This document shows, one piece after another, positions 1 through 9,007 of a stretch of DNA of 64,000 nucleotides. This stretch comes from Sorangium cellulosum So ce56. GTDB lineage: Bacteria; Myxococcota_A; Polyangia; Polyangiales; Polyangiaceae. The notes beneath the pieces are model-generated. The model worked only from the letters and a program-made list of their open reading frames with translations. It was not told the DNA's origin and ran no database searches. The DNA lies in assembly GCF_000067165.1 (NCBI RefSeq), contig NC_010162.1, positions 9,183,001 to 9,247,000 of the forward strand, read 5' to 3'. The position numbers and the translations under genes were made by a program. Within the stretch, counting starts at the first letter, position 1. The number at the start of each line of letters is the position of its first letter.

Positions 1-1017
1 TGCGCCGCGATCCGCCGCGACGCCCGCTGCTCGGAAGCGGTCCGCGAACCGATGCTTCCTCTCCGCCCAGCAGCCGTCGAGATCGGCATAGAGCGCGAGG
101 AGCTCGGCCATCTCGAGAACTGCCTCCGATCCCTGATCGCCGCCGGGCGAGGAGATGGGGCCGCGCGCGGCGGGATCGTCCGCCTCCGGCGCGTCATCGT
201 CTCCCAAAACGCCAAGGAGATGCCGGACCGGCTCCATCCACGCGAGGAGAAACCGCCGCTCGGCCGGCCCGGCGCGCTCGAGCGCCCACCGGAACCTCCC
301 CTCGCGGATCTCGAAAGCGCAGGCGGCCGCCGCGGCGCGCACCCGCTCGTCAGGGTGCCCGCACAGCGCGGCGACCGCGTCGAGGCAGCGCCGGCTCGGG
401 TAATAGTGGAGCGTCTCCAGCGCAGCGACGGCGACGTCGACCGCGGGATCCGCGGCGGCGCGCAGGAGCGGCGCCTCCGCCGCGACCGGCTCGTCCCATA
501 CAAGCGCGTCGGCGGCGACCTTGCGGATACCCGCGTCGGGGTGCCCGAGGGCGGCGATCATCAGCGCCTGGAAGCGCGGCTCCGAGAAGCCGAGCGCGAG
601 GGCCTCTATCGCTTCCTTGTGAAGCGTGTGCGCGGGATCCCGGGCAACCGGCTCGACGAGGTCCGCCTCGGCGCGCCCCATGAAGAGCAGCGCGTGACGG
701 CGAAGCACGATGTCGCCCTCCGCCCAGGCGGCCCTGAGCCAGGCGCCGCCCGGTGGATTCCCGGCGCTCCTCAGGATCGCGCCCGCAGCCTCGCGCGCCG
801 CCTCGGGCAGCTCGCGCGCCTCCACGATGCGCATGAGCCGCGCCGCCGCGCGCGGGTCCTCGACGCGCGCCAGGGTCGTCGCGATCTCGTCCCGCTCGGC
901 CTGGGAGCGCTCGGGCAGCACCAGCCAGCCGAGGAGCCGCTCGGTCCACGACCGGTCCTCGGCGCGCTGGATCTCGTCGTGGGGAATGGCCTGGAAGCTC
1001 TCGCGGCGATCGTTCAC
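1..1017 (-). CDS. HEAT-repeat-like protein, C-terminus beyond window
   Basis: The frame stays open from about 1056 down to base 1, so the C-terminus lies outside the window. The translation (NDRRESFQAIPHDEIQRAED...) is a run of short amphipathic helices with recurring Ala/Leu/Arg positions (for example GHPDERVRAAAAAC and DPAVDVAVAALETL), the usual look of HEAT/PBS-lyase-type repeat scaffolds, which generally act in protein-protein contacts. A GTG at 1017 is chosen as start because the conserved-looking sequence begins there; another GTG at 1056 is possible, and neither has a good Shine-Dalgarno. No catalytic motif is visible, so no specific role is assigned. The long open frame on the opposite strand (52-1305) has the composition of a GC-driven shadow. 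Confidence 0.55.
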   Translation of the reverse strand, partial: MNDRRESFQAIPHDEIQRAEDRSWTERLLGWLVLPERSQAERDEIATTLARVEDPRAAARLMRIVEARELPEAAREAAGAILRSAGNPPGGAWLRAAWAEGDIVLRRHALLFMGRAEADLVEPVARDPAHTLHKEAIEALALGFSEPRFQALMIAALGHPDAGIRKVAADALVWDEPVAAEAPLLRAAADPAVDVAVAALETLHYYPSRRCLDAVAALCGHPDERVRAAAAACAFEIREGRFRWALERAGPAERRFLLAWMEPVRHLLGVLGDDDAPEADDPAARGPISSPGGDQGSEAVLEMAELLALYADLDGCWAERKHRFADRFRAAGVAADRGA

Positions 1018-1431
1018 GGTGAGGCCCGCGATCCTATCAGCCGGCGAGGCGCTCACCGAGCGGCGGGAACGTGCGCCTGTATCGAGCGGGAAGAGGCGGG
1101 TCGAGCGGCGGATCGGCTCGGCCAGGAGAGGCCCGCCGTCGTTGCCGGAGGTCGAGGGCTGGTTGTGCGGCGCCCCAGCCGCGTTTACCGGCGGGCGCGC
1201 CGGTCAGCCGTGAACGCGGCCGGGACCTGCGCGACGGGAACGGCCGGAGGCCGCATCAGGGGAGCGGCCGCCACAGCGTGCCGCATTTACCACCCGTGTA
1301 GTTGATGCGATCCACGTATCCGTATCCCGCTACATCTGTGTCGGGACAGTCGTATCGATTCGTCCCTGTCGGTGTTGCGTTGTTCCCGGACGGCGAGCCG
1401 GTACCGCAACCCGTCCCCACGGGCGCCGCCC
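1018..1431. other. Intergenic stretch with a short coding remnant
   Basis: There is no complete gene here. On the minus strand, about 1259-1420 reads as a Thr/Asn/Gly-rich tail ending INYTGGKCGTLWRPLP and a stop. That resembles the end of a secreted protein, but it has no start, no recognisable domain, and runs upstream only into the wrong frame of the alkylation-repair gene. It is probably a gene remnant. Confidence 0.3.
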
Positions 1432-2109
1432 TCACTTGCCCCGCGTCTTCGCCGCCTTCTGCCGCCGCACCATCTCCGCAATCCAGACCGGCGCGAACGG
1501 CGGCGTGCAGCCCGGCGACGCCGGGTAGTCCTTGAGCACCTCGAGCCGCTCGCCGATGGCCACCGCGCGGGCGCGCAACCCGGGGTTGTGGATGCCGATC
1601 TCGGCGAGGCAGTGGTTCATCGACCACTGCTTCGGGCCCGGCGCCGTCTTCATCTCCGCCTCGATCTGATCGAGCAGCGCGGAGAGATCGAGGCCGGCTG
1701 GGCTCTTCACGACGCGATCCGTCGTCAGGCTCCAGCCGGCGCGCCCGACCAGCTCGCTCGCGGAGTCCTTCCAGCGGACACGCAGCTCCTCGACGTGGCG
1801 CGACGCCTTGACCACGTTGACGATGAACCAGTCGAGGAGCTTGGGATAGTCGATCTCCCGGACCATCGCGTCCAGCTCGTCCGCCGAGAAGGTCTTTGGC
1901 TTGAACACGAGCGTCGCCAGGAGGCGGGCGTCGGGGTCCCCGGTGCGCCAGAGCTCGCCGGCCAGCGCGTGGTCCGTCTTCAGCTGCTTCGCGAGCGCGC
2001 GGAGCTGGGTGAGGTTCACGCCGTGGGCGTCTCCGGCGCGGGCGTTGACCTCGCGCATCTTCTCGTTGCTCAGCGCGGCGAGCTCGCGCATGACGTTGGT
2101 GAGGTTCAT
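1432..2109 (-). CDS. DNA alkylation repair protein, AlkD-like
   Basis: A 225-residue all-helical protein with the layout of the DNA alkylation repair (AlkD/AlkC-like, HEAT-fold) family. It has an N-terminal stretch on gene order and LRALAKQLKTDH, then GELWRTGDPDARLLATLVF, DYPKLLDWFIVNVVK and WSMNHCLAEIGIHNP, all typical positions of this family. Proteins of this type remove alkylated bases without base flipping. The length is normal for the shorter members, and the C-terminal WIAEMVRRQKAAKTRGK is basic. The start at 2109 is the first Met and the conserved region begins at once. It stands alone; a decayed PEBP-like gene lies directly upstream. The family call is fairly safe, but activity on a given lesion is inferred only. 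Confidence 0.8.
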   Translation of the reverse strand: MNLTNVMRELAALSNEKMREVNARAGDAHGVNLTQLRALAKQLKTDHALAGELWRTGDPDARLLATLVFKPKTFSADELDAMVREIDYPKLLDWFIVNVVKASRHVEELRVRWKDSASELVGRAGWSLTTDRVVKSPAGLDLSALLDQIEAEMKTAPGPKQWSMNHCLAEIGIHNPGLRARAVAIGERLEVLKDYPASPGCTPPFAPVWIAEMVRRQKAAKTRGK

Positions 2110-2118
2110 GGTCTGGAG

Positions 2119-2410
2119 CTAGCCGTATCCGCGGGAGCCGTCCAGCGGCGCGGCGCCGCCTCGGGAGGCGCACGGATTGGTTGTTGCGCCAGCGTCGTTG
2201 TTCCAGGAGGGCCGGCATGCCGCCGCGCGGACGACCAGAGCAAGCTTCTTCGGCAGCGAGCGCGCGCTGGCCGGGATGTTCCAGATCGCCCAGTGGTACC
2301 CCACGCTCGTCCGGTGGGTTTCCGGTGACCAGCGTGACGTCCTTGAAAACGATGGCGTAGCTCCACGCGCCGTCGGAGCCGGCCGTCCAGCTCAACCCCA
2401 GCGTTGCATA
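2119..2410 (-). pseudogene. Frameshifted PEBP (YbhB/YbcL-like) remnant
   Basis: Two neighbouring frames together resemble the core of the phosphatidylethanolamine-binding-protein family. One frame gives LGLSWTAGSDGAWSYAIVF and TLVTGNPPDERG (from about 2410). The other continues with GYHWAIWNIPASARSLPKKL and stops at 2119. The H-W-x-x-W-N-I-P segment is a hallmark of YbhB/YbcL proteins. The shift between frames near 2305 and the lack of the remaining half of the family indicate decay. A sequencing error could explain the shift but not the missing portions. Confidence 0.5.
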
Positions 2411-2460
2411 AGTACACCTCCCCACAAGGGAAAGGGGCAGGCAATCACACTGCACGATCG

Positions 2461-2522
2461 CGTGGTCGTGGTCGTGCGCGTGGTCGTGCGCGTGGTCGTG
2501 CGCGTGCGCGTGCGCGTGCACG
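2461..2522. repeat. Hexamer array GTGGTC/GTGCGC
   Basis: About ten tandem six-base units, mixing GTGGTC and GTGCGC, begin 11 bases beyond the stop of the four-helix-bundle gene. Read on the minus strand the units are GACCAC and GCGCAC, matching the array on the other side of that gene in inverted orientation. Confidence 0.85.
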
Positions 2523-2532
2523 AGACACGTGG

Positions 2533-2892
2533 CTATCGGCACATCCTCGTCAGCATGGCGGCGAGGCGTGACAGAAGGCGCTTGCCTTGCTCGACGTCCT
2601 TGCTCTGGACGACGCCCATGATGCGGCTCACGTCGAGCAGGGCCGCGCACTCCATCGCCGAGCCCCTGGCGATCCCGTGGTAACGCGCCCTGTCGGCTGG
2701 GCTCGGCTTGCCGGCACCCTCGGCGATGTTGAGCGGGATCGACATCGCGGCGCGCTCGAGCTGGAGCCGGAGCTCGCGCCGTTCCTTCGGGATCTCCTCA
2801 AGCAGCTGCACGGAGAGCACAAGGAATTCGATGGCGACGCGGTAGGCGTCAAGGTTTTCGTGGTCCAAGAGTGGACGGTCGGTGTTGGACAT
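2533..2892 (-). CDS. Four-helix bundle protein (23S rRNA IVP-type family)
   Basis: A 119-residue protein beginning MSNTDRPLLDHENLDAY. It matches the four helix bundle family first seen as open frames in 23S rRNA intervening sequences: an early LDAYRVAIEFL helix, then RRELRLQLERAAMSIPLNIAEG (the conserved ...SIPLNIAEG signature), then GSAMECAALLDV. The start is placed at 2892 because everything upstream in the same frame is a Cys/Ser artefact of the hexamer array. The fold is known structurally but the function is not. Both flanks carry hexamer arrays in inverted orientation, which is unusual and suggests that gene and arrays move or amplify as a unit. Confidence 0.85.
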   Translation of the reverse strand: MSNTDRPLLDHENLDAYRVAIEFLVLSVQLLEEIPKERRELRLQLERAAMSIPLNIAEGAGKPSPADRARYHGIARGSAMECAALLDVSRIMGVVQSKDVEQGKRLLSRLAAMLTRMCR

Positions 2893-2935
2893 GCCCGTTA
2901 CATCGACGGGAAGGTCTCGCGAGTTGCGCGCTTCC

Positions 2936-2990
<55 letters not shown>

Positions 2991-3190
2991 CGGGACCGGG
3001 AACAACCCTCGCATTGGATCGCGGAAGGCAGGGGCGCTCGCATCGCGGCGTCGGATCGCCACGAGCAGCGATACCATAACCTATCATTCACACTGAAAGC
3101 GCGGGTCAGCTCGAGGAACCAACCGACTTCCTCAGCAGAGTGGCGTACGCTACTTCAGCACTCGCGCTGCGCGGGGGCAGTGGGGTCAGC

Positions 3191-5383
3191 ATGCATTCAA
3201 ACCATGATCGTCAGCGGCCAGCGCACCGCCAGGTCAGCGGCTTCCTCATCGGCGGAATCGTCCTTCTCGGCTGCGGAAGCACGGTCTACGACGAGGACAC
3301 CCGGCCTTCTTCCGGAGACACGGGCCACGCGGAAGGCACCGGAGCGACAGGCGGCGGAACATCGAGCGGAGGAACGGGCGCGAGCGGCGGCCTTGGGAGC
3401 GACGCTGGGAACACGACCGCCGCCGCGGGCAACTCGGGCGGCAGCGGAGGGGCGTCGGGCGGAGCAACCGGCGAAGGCGGCGCGGGGTCGGGCGGAGCAA
3501 CCGGCGAAGGCGGAACGCCCAGCGACGGAGGAGCAGGTGGCGCGCCGGACGACAGACCCAAGATCTGTCCTGATGGTTCGTTCGATCATGACGGCGACCC
3601 CAGCAACCCCTGCAAGGCGTGGTCGCGATGCCCCCCGGGTCAGTACATCGCGAAGGAAGGCACCGACACCAGCGACCGCCAGTGCGTGATCTGCGGCGAT
3701 GGTACCTTTTCGACGATGCAAAACGTGCGCGCGTGCACGCCCTTCACGGATTGCGCGCCCAGTACATATGTTAGCCAAGCCGGATCCACGACGGCCGATC
3801 AGCGGTGCAGCGCCTGCCCGAGCGCGAGCCAACCCGCGCCAGGAAGTCAGTGCCTTCCGGCAGGAGCCTGCCTCTTCTCGGGCGCTTGCGAGCCCGGCAC
3901 CGTGCAAGTCGCAGCCGCGAGCGGAGCCACACCGGCGGAATGTGAGGTCTGCGACGCCGGCAATTACTGCGCCGGCGGGCTCACCCCCCAGGTGCGTTGC
4001 GACAACGGCACCTGGGATCACGACGGTGATCCTGCCACGTGCTGCTCCCCGTGGGCCACGTGTGCTGCCGGCACGTACGTCTCGCGCGCAGGCAGCGCGG
4101 CCACGGATCGAGAGTGCACGAGCTGTCCGTCTGGCAGCTTCAGCCAGTCCTCCAACATGGACAAGTGCTCACCGTGGACGGGTTGCGCGCCGGCTTCGAG
4201 CTCATGGCCACAGGGCGGTGTGGCGACCGCCGGAACAGCAACCGCCGATGCCGTATGCGCCGACCCTTATTACAAATTCGGTTCGGAGGGCTCGTACGCG
4301 GCCTTTGCCGTGGCGGTCGACGGCGGCGGCAACGTTTACGTCGCGGGAAACACCTACGGCGCGCTCGGAGCGGACGGCGGTGAATCGGACGCCTTCGTCC
4401 GCAAGCTCGATGCGCATGGAGCCGTTGTGTGGACTCAGCGGTTTGGGACATCGAGCGACGACCACGCCAAGGGCGTGGCGGTCGACGGCAGCGGCAACGT
4501 CTACGTGGCTGGAACCACGGGGGGCGGGCTCGAAGGCGCCAGCGGAGGCTTTGGCGACGCGTTCGTGCGGAAGCTCGACTCGAGCGGCGCGACGCTGTGG
4601 ACACGGCAGCTTGCCACGTGGCGTTCGGAGTCGGCAAACGCCTTGGCGGTCGATGGCCAAGGAAATGCCTATGTTGCCGGAACCAGCTACGGCGGCGACC
4701 AGAGCACGGGTGAGGCGTTCGTGACCAAGATCGACACGAACGGCGCGCCAGCGTGGACTCAGCTGTTTGGTGGGCCAGACGAGGACGAAGCCATGGCCGT
4801 GGCGGTCGACGGCAGCGGCAACACCTACGTCGGCGGATACACCTCCGGTGGCGTCGTCGCAGACTCGGACCGAGGACAGCGGGACGCCTTCGTCCGCAAG
4901 CTCGACTCGAGCGGAGCGACGTCATGGACTCGGCAGTTCGGCTCGACGGAGAACGACTTCGTCTTCGCCGCGCGCGTGGACGGCAGCGGGAACCTCTATG
5001 TTGCGGGGAGCACCGCCGGCGAGGTCGGCGGCCCGAACGAGGGATCCCAAGAAGCCTTCGTGCGCAAGTTCGACGCAGGCGGCGCGACGTCATGGACTCA
5101 CCACGCCGGCAATGCGTCCTACGACTACGGCTTTGCCCTGGCCATCGACGGCAAGAACGACGTCTACCTCGTGGGATCCACGAGCAGCGGCGAAGAGGAC
5201 GTCTACGTGCGCAAGCTCGACGCGAGCGGCGCAGCGCAATGGACCAAGGAGATCGGGACGCCGCGCAGCGACACGGCGCTCGCCGCGGCCGCAGACGCCG
5301 ACGGCAATGTGTACGTCGCCGGGTACACCGGCGTGTTCTTTACCACGTCGGACGCCTTCGTCCTGCACGTGCCCGCCGAATGA
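3191..5383 (+). CDS. Lipoprotein with Cys-rich stalk and SBBP beta-propeller repeats
   Basis: The ATG at 3191 gives MHSNHDRQRP..., a hydrophobic core FLIGGIVLL and a lipobox LLGC, so this is a predicted lipoprotein. Residues of about 30-125 are a Gly/Ser/Thr linker (repeated SGGATGEGG). Residues of about 130-360 are Cys-rich modules of the ephrin/TNFR-like type (for example CPPGQYIAKEGTDTSDRQC). From about residue 360 to the end come roughly seven SBBP repeats, each with AVDGSGNVYVAG followed by DAFVRKLDSSGA-x-x-WT, the known beta-propeller blade signature. It is most likely an outer-surface protein. The earlier in-frame start at 3140 would place the signal peptide too far inside. It converges with the ferritin-like gene downstream. 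Binding partner unknown. Confidence 0.85.
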   Translation: MHSNHDRQRPAHRQVSGFLIGGIVLLGCGSTVYDEDTRPSSGDTGHAEGTGATGGGTSSGGTGASGGLGSDAGNTTAAAGNSGGSGGASGGATGEGGAGSGGATGEGGTPSDGGAGGAPDDRPKICPDGSFDHDGDPSNPCKAWSRCPPGQYIAKEGTDTSDRQCVICGDGTFSTMQNVRACTPFTDCAPSTYVSQAGSTTADQRCSACPSASQPAPGSQCLPAGACLFSGACEPGTVQVAAASGATPAECEVCDAGNYCAGGLTPQVRCDNGTWDHDGDPATCCSPWATCAAGTYVSRAGSAATDRECTSCPSGSFSQSSNMDKCSPWTGCAPASSSWPQGGVATAGTATADAVCADPYYKFGSEGSYAAFAVAVDGGGNVYVAGNTYGALGADGGESDAFVRKLDAHGAVVWTQRFGTSSDDHAKGVAVDGSGNVYVAGTTGGGLEGASGGFGDAFVRKLDSSGATLWTRQLATWRSESANALAVDGQGNAYVAGTSYGGDQSTGEAFVTKIDTNGAPAWTQLFGGPDEDEAMAVAVDGSGNTYVGGYTSGGVVADSDRGQRDAFVRKLDSSGATSWTRQFGSTENDFVFAARVDGSGNLYVAGSTAGEVGGPNEGSQEAFVRKFDAGGATSWTHHAGNASYDYGFALAIDGKNDVYLVGSTSSGEEDVYVRKLDASGAAQWTKEIGTPRSDTALAAAADADGNVYVAGYTGVFFTTSDAFVLHVPAE

Positions 5384-5512
5384 CCCTGAGCGATCTGCCC
5401 GACGGGCTGCCGGGAACACGCTGAGCGTCTTTGGCGGCGCGACTCTCCCAGCCCGTGGCGCCTGAATTTCCGGCGACGACCCGTTGTCGATCCGCTTTTC
5501 TCGCAGGATTTC

Positions 5513-6841
5513 TCACCCGCGGTGCTGGGGCGACAGCAGCGTGCGCATGGCCGGCGTGATGACGTCCGCGATCGCACGGCGCTGCGTGGTGGCCAGGGCG
5601 GCGCCTTCGAGCCGCCCGTGCGCGGCCAGGGCGCCGGCTGGAGCGGCCTGTGCCGGGGCGGCCGGCGGGGGCGCCGCGAGGGCGGCATCGAACGCCGCAG
5701 CGACCGCCCGGCGCACCGCATCGCCGCCCGCCTGGAGCGCCCAGGCCACGAAGCGCCACGCGAGCTCGGCGTGCCTGGCCTCGTCCTCGGCGATCGTGGC
5801 AAGGACGCTCCGGACCGCAGCGTCGCTCGCGTGCGCGAGCTGCTCGCTGGCCTGCACCGCGGCGAGCGTCTCGCCGACGCAGCCTTCACGGACGGCGCGC
5901 GCCGCCATCTCGGGGAGATCCGAGCTCACCTCGACGAGGCCGCCGAACTCGAACGGCGCGGGCTCTAGCGCCGCGCCCGCGTACGCGCTCGCCAGCCCGA
6001 AGCAGAGCGCCGCATGGCGCACCTCGTCGAGAGCGGCCTCGTGCGCGGCGGCGAGCATCGCGGCGGGGGCGCCGACGGCCATCATCTCCAGGGCGAAGCG
6101 CGAGAACGAGGCGATGGATGCGTGCTCGAGCAAGGCGTCGCGGAGCCACGCATCGGCCAGCGCGGCGCGATCTGCCGGCGTCAGCTGCGCTACGTCCGGG
6201 CGCACCGCTGCGCCCCACGCGCCCGCCTCCCGCCGCGCTGCCCGCGCGGTGCGGGCGCGCTCGCCCACGACGAATGGGCGGCCCACGGAGGCGCATTCCG
6301 CGGTGTAGTCGTAGCAGCACTGACCATCTCGAAGGACGCCCTCGCCGATCTCGTAGACTCCGCAGCCGCTGCCTGGGAAACGGTGTTTACTATCGTAAGG
6401 GTTGACAGGAGGGCACGGGCTCGCGGGCGCGCCGCCCTGGCCCCCCACGCCGCCAGCTCCCCCTGCACCGCCCTGCCCGCTGACCTCCTCCCGCGGGATG
6501 CAGTGGGTGCCTTCGACGGTGTCGTAGTAGACACCACCCGAGCTCGACGACACGGGGCCACCGTCGATGCCGCCGCCTTGCCCGTCCATCTCACCACGCG
6601 ATCCCGAGCTCGCGTCGTCCTCTCCACGCGATCCCGAGCTCGCGTCGCCCGAGGTGCGGCCGCCGCTTCCCGCGGTGAGGCCGCCGCCACCTTCGCCCGA
6701 CGTGCGGTCCCGGACGACATCGCCGCTGCACGCGGCGCCTCCAGCCACCATGCCGAGCGTCGCCGAGGTGAGTATCGCGCGGGTCAGCCGGTGAGCGAGC
6801 GCGATCCGAAATTGAGCCGAAGAAAAGGATGTCGTTGTCAT
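5513..6841 (-). CDS. Lipoprotein with C-terminal ferritin-like domain
   Basis: The start is taken at ATG 6841 (MTTTSFSSAQFRIALAHRL), followed by a hydrophobic segment and lipobox GGAAC. Residues of about 45-130 are a low-complexity Gly/Ser linker containing two SSGSRGE copies. A short Cys-containing segment follows (GSGCGVYEIGEGVLRDGQCC). Residues of about 215-400 form a four-helix ferritin-like domain with metal-ligand-type motifs: LLEHASIASFSRFALEMM, then ALDEVRHAALCFG, and late in the domain AEDEARHAELAWRFV. Such E...ExxH...E...ExxH patterns bind a di-iron centre in ferritin-like proteins. A di-iron domain anchored outside the cytoplasm behind a long linker is unusual; redox or metal handling at the surface is an inference. 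The upstream in-frame start at 6922 is rejected because it would bury the signal peptide. Confidence 0.75.
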   Translation of the reverse strand: MTTTSFSSAQFRIALAHRLTRAILTSATLGMVAGGAACSGDVVRDRTSGEGGGGLTAGSGGRTSGDASSGSRGEDDASSGSRGEMDGQGGGIDGGPVSSSSGGVYYDTVEGTHCIPREEVSGQGGAGGAGGVGGQGGAPASPCPPVNPYDSKHRFPGSGCGVYEIGEGVLRDGQCCYDYTAECASVGRPFVVGERARTARAARREAGAWGAAVRPDVAQLTPADRAALADAWLRDALLEHASIASFSRFALEMMAVGAPAAMLAAAHEAALDEVRHAALCFGLASAYAGAALEPAPFEFGGLVEVSSDLPEMAARAVREGCVGETLAAVQASEQLAHASDAAVRSVLATIAEDEARHAELAWRFVAWALQAGGDAVRRAVAAAFDAALAAPPPAAPAQAAPAGALAAHGRLEGAALATTQRRAIADVITPAMRTLLSPQHRG

Positions 6842-6987
6842 GGGGCCGCCTGTGAGCAGCAAGCATGCCAGACACGAGATCTTGGGGAATTCAGCGCTTC
6901 TGTGCCAGAATAGCCGGCACATCCTGACACAGAGATGGGCGCGCGTCGGTGTCGAGCGTCAACAGCGGCGGTGGCCTCCCCGCGGGC

Positions 6988-8907
6988 TCAGGGCGAGCAG
7001 GTCCCGGTACCGTTGTTCTCCTCGATCGTGCTCTCGGGCAGCCAGTAGAGGCGATCCATGAATGCCTCGACTTCGCAGCTCGGCAAGCTGTCGTTGTGCG
7101 CGATCCGCATCCAAGCAGCGATCGTTCGAGCTCCCAGGCCGCGAAGCGTCGCGAGCGACCGGTTCCCCTCGACGAAGAGGAAGGTGATCTCGGCCAGGTC
7201 CTCGAGCCCGGTCAGCGCAGGCAATGCGTCATTGCCCTGGATGGTGAGCTGGCGTACGTGGACCAGGCCGCGCAGAGCGTCGATGTCCACGAGCGCATCG
7301 TTGTCCTCGAGCGTCACGCTGTCGGTCACGCCGTTGCCCTCGCTGAGCGAACCGAGCCCGTCGAGGGTGGTGAGCGCAGGATTACCGACGATTCCGATCC
7401 CGTATATGTTGCGGAGGCCGCTCAGGGGTCGGAGATCCGTGAGCCGAGGATTGTGGCTGATCGACAGGTGTTCGAGCTCCGAGAGCTGCTCGACTCCCGT
7501 GAGGCTCATGAGTCCGGCGTTATCGCCCACGCCGAGCGCCGCCAGCTGGGTGACGCCGGCGAGATCGGACAGATCCGACAGGGAGTCACAGCCGGAGACG
7601 GAGAACATTTGCAGGTGCGTTACACCGCCGAGATCGATGCGCGTGAGCTTGGGGTTGCCCGAGAAGTAAAGCGCCGGCATGAGGTCCTCGCCCGAGGGAA
7701 CATGCGCGAGAGCGCCGGCGCTCACGAGCTCGGGATTCCCACTGACAGTGAGATACTGGATACCGCGGAGCGATAGCATACCGTCGAGGCTGACCATCGA
7801 GGGATTGCCGCTGACCTCGAGAGAGTTGACGGTCTCGAGCGCCGCGAGCCCGGTCAGGTCCACGAGACGCTCGTTCAACCCGATCTCGATGAACCCCGCT
7901 TGGACGAGGCCGTCGAGGCCGCGCAGCGAGCTCAGCTGCCGATTCTTCCACAAAAAGAGGTGCTCGACGCTCGCGAGCCGCTCGATACCTTCCAGGCTGG
8001 CGAGCCCGTCGCTCTCGGAGATGGCGAGCTCATCGAGCTCCTCGATGGCTCCGAGGCCCTCGAGGCTGGTCAGCGCGTCGCTGTCGAAGACGGTGAGGCT
8101 CCCTCGGCGGAGGTTCCCCAGCCCGTCCAGCGTCGCGAGCCGGTCGTTGCCCTCGATCCAGAGCTCCCCCTCCTCCATGGTTTCGAGGCCTGACAAGGAC
8201 TCGAGCGAATCGTTGTCGATCACGCGCAGCTCCCCTACGTTCACCCCGACGCCGGTGAGGCTCTCGAGGAGCGGGTTTTCACGGATGTCGATGGTTCCCG
8301 TGACCTGTCGCAGGCTCGAAAGTCCGCTGAGGCTGAGCAGCGATAGGTTCCGCATCACCTCCAGCCGCATCCCGATGGAGGAAAGGGCGTCGAGACCGTC
8401 CAGGGTAGACAGCTGAAATGTGTCGTTGATATCGAGGCGGCCCGTGATGGTCGTCAGGCACGCGAGCGGGGACAGATCGGAGACTTCCCCGCCGATGGTG
8501 AGCCTGCCATCGAGCACGGAAACACCGCGCAGCTTCTCGAGATCCTCCTGGCGATTGGCATTCACGACGCCGCCGAGTGAACGGCCCGGCTCGCACCCCT
8601 GCGCAGCGCCCCCCGCTCCCCCGTCCCCGCCTGCGCCTCCGTCCCCGCCTGCGCCTGCGGCTCCGCCTGCGCCTGCGTCCGGCTCGCTCGGCCCACCTCC
8701 CGAGGATTGACCGCCTGAACTGGCGCTCGCGACGACCGCGGGGTCGCCCGAGCCGGATGACGTGGCGCCGGCACCGCCAGCCCCTGCCGTCGATCCGACC
8801 TCGCCTCCGCCCGCCGGCGGTTCTTCGACGTCACGCACAATCCGGCCATCACAAGCCGGCGCGAGCGCAATCAGCGCAAGCACGCCCATCCACCACGGTT
8901 TCCCCAT
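6988..8907 (-). CDS. Leucine-rich-repeat (receptor L-domain-like) lipoprotein
   Basis: A 639-residue protein starting MGKPWWMGVLALIALAPACDG, with a clear lipobox (LAPAC). Residues of about 25-110 are a Gly/Ala/Ser linker containing tandem GGDGGAGG. The rest is about 20 irregular leucine-rich units of the type LSSLRQVTGTIDIRENPLLES and LEVSGNPSMVSLDGMLSLR, which resemble the receptor L-domain repeats of myxobacterial surface proteins. The C-terminus ends with a Cys-bearing cap (LPSCEVEAFMDRLYWLPES ... GTGTCSP). It should form a solenoid displayed on the cell surface for protein or glycan contacts; the ligand cannot be guessed. It stands alone, about 100 bases from the caspase-like operon on the same strand. 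Confidence 0.85.
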   Translation of the reverse strand: MGKPWWMGVLALIALAPACDGRIVRDVEEPPAGGGEVGSTAGAGGAGATSSGSGDPAVVASASSGGQSSGGGPSEPDAGAGGAAGAGGDGGAGGDGGAGGAAQGCEPGRSLGGVVNANRQEDLEKLRGVSVLDGRLTIGGEVSDLSPLACLTTITGRLDINDTFQLSTLDGLDALSSIGMRLEVMRNLSLLSLSGLSSLRQVTGTIDIRENPLLESLTGVGVNVGELRVIDNDSLESLSGLETMEEGELWIEGNDRLATLDGLGNLRRGSLTVFDSDALTSLEGLGAIEELDELAISESDGLASLEGIERLASVEHLFLWKNRQLSSLRGLDGLVQAGFIEIGLNERLVDLTGLAALETVNSLEVSGNPSMVSLDGMLSLRGIQYLTVSGNPELVSAGALAHVPSGEDLMPALYFSGNPKLTRIDLGGVTHLQMFSVSGCDSLSDLSDLAGVTQLAALGVGDNAGLMSLTGVEQLSELEHLSISHNPRLTDLRPLSGLRNIYGIGIVGNPALTTLDGLGSLSEGNGVTDSVTLEDNDALVDIDALRGLVHVRQLTIQGNDALPALTGLEDLAEITFLFVEGNRSLATLRGLGARTIAAWMRIAHNDSLPSCEVEAFMDRLYWLPESTIEENNGTGTCSP

Positions 8908-9007
8908 CCCACGACGTTGAGCTCACTCCGATCCTGCGTCAAGACCCCGGGGCGACGCTGGAGGTGCGCAATGGCGACGCGGCAATTTTGCAGGATCGCG
9001 GCCCGCG

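Noticed and set aside
52..1305. Long plus-strand open frame over the HEAT-like gene
   Set aside because: Composition is Arg/Gly/Ala-rich without domains; the minus strand gives a coherent helical repeat protein.
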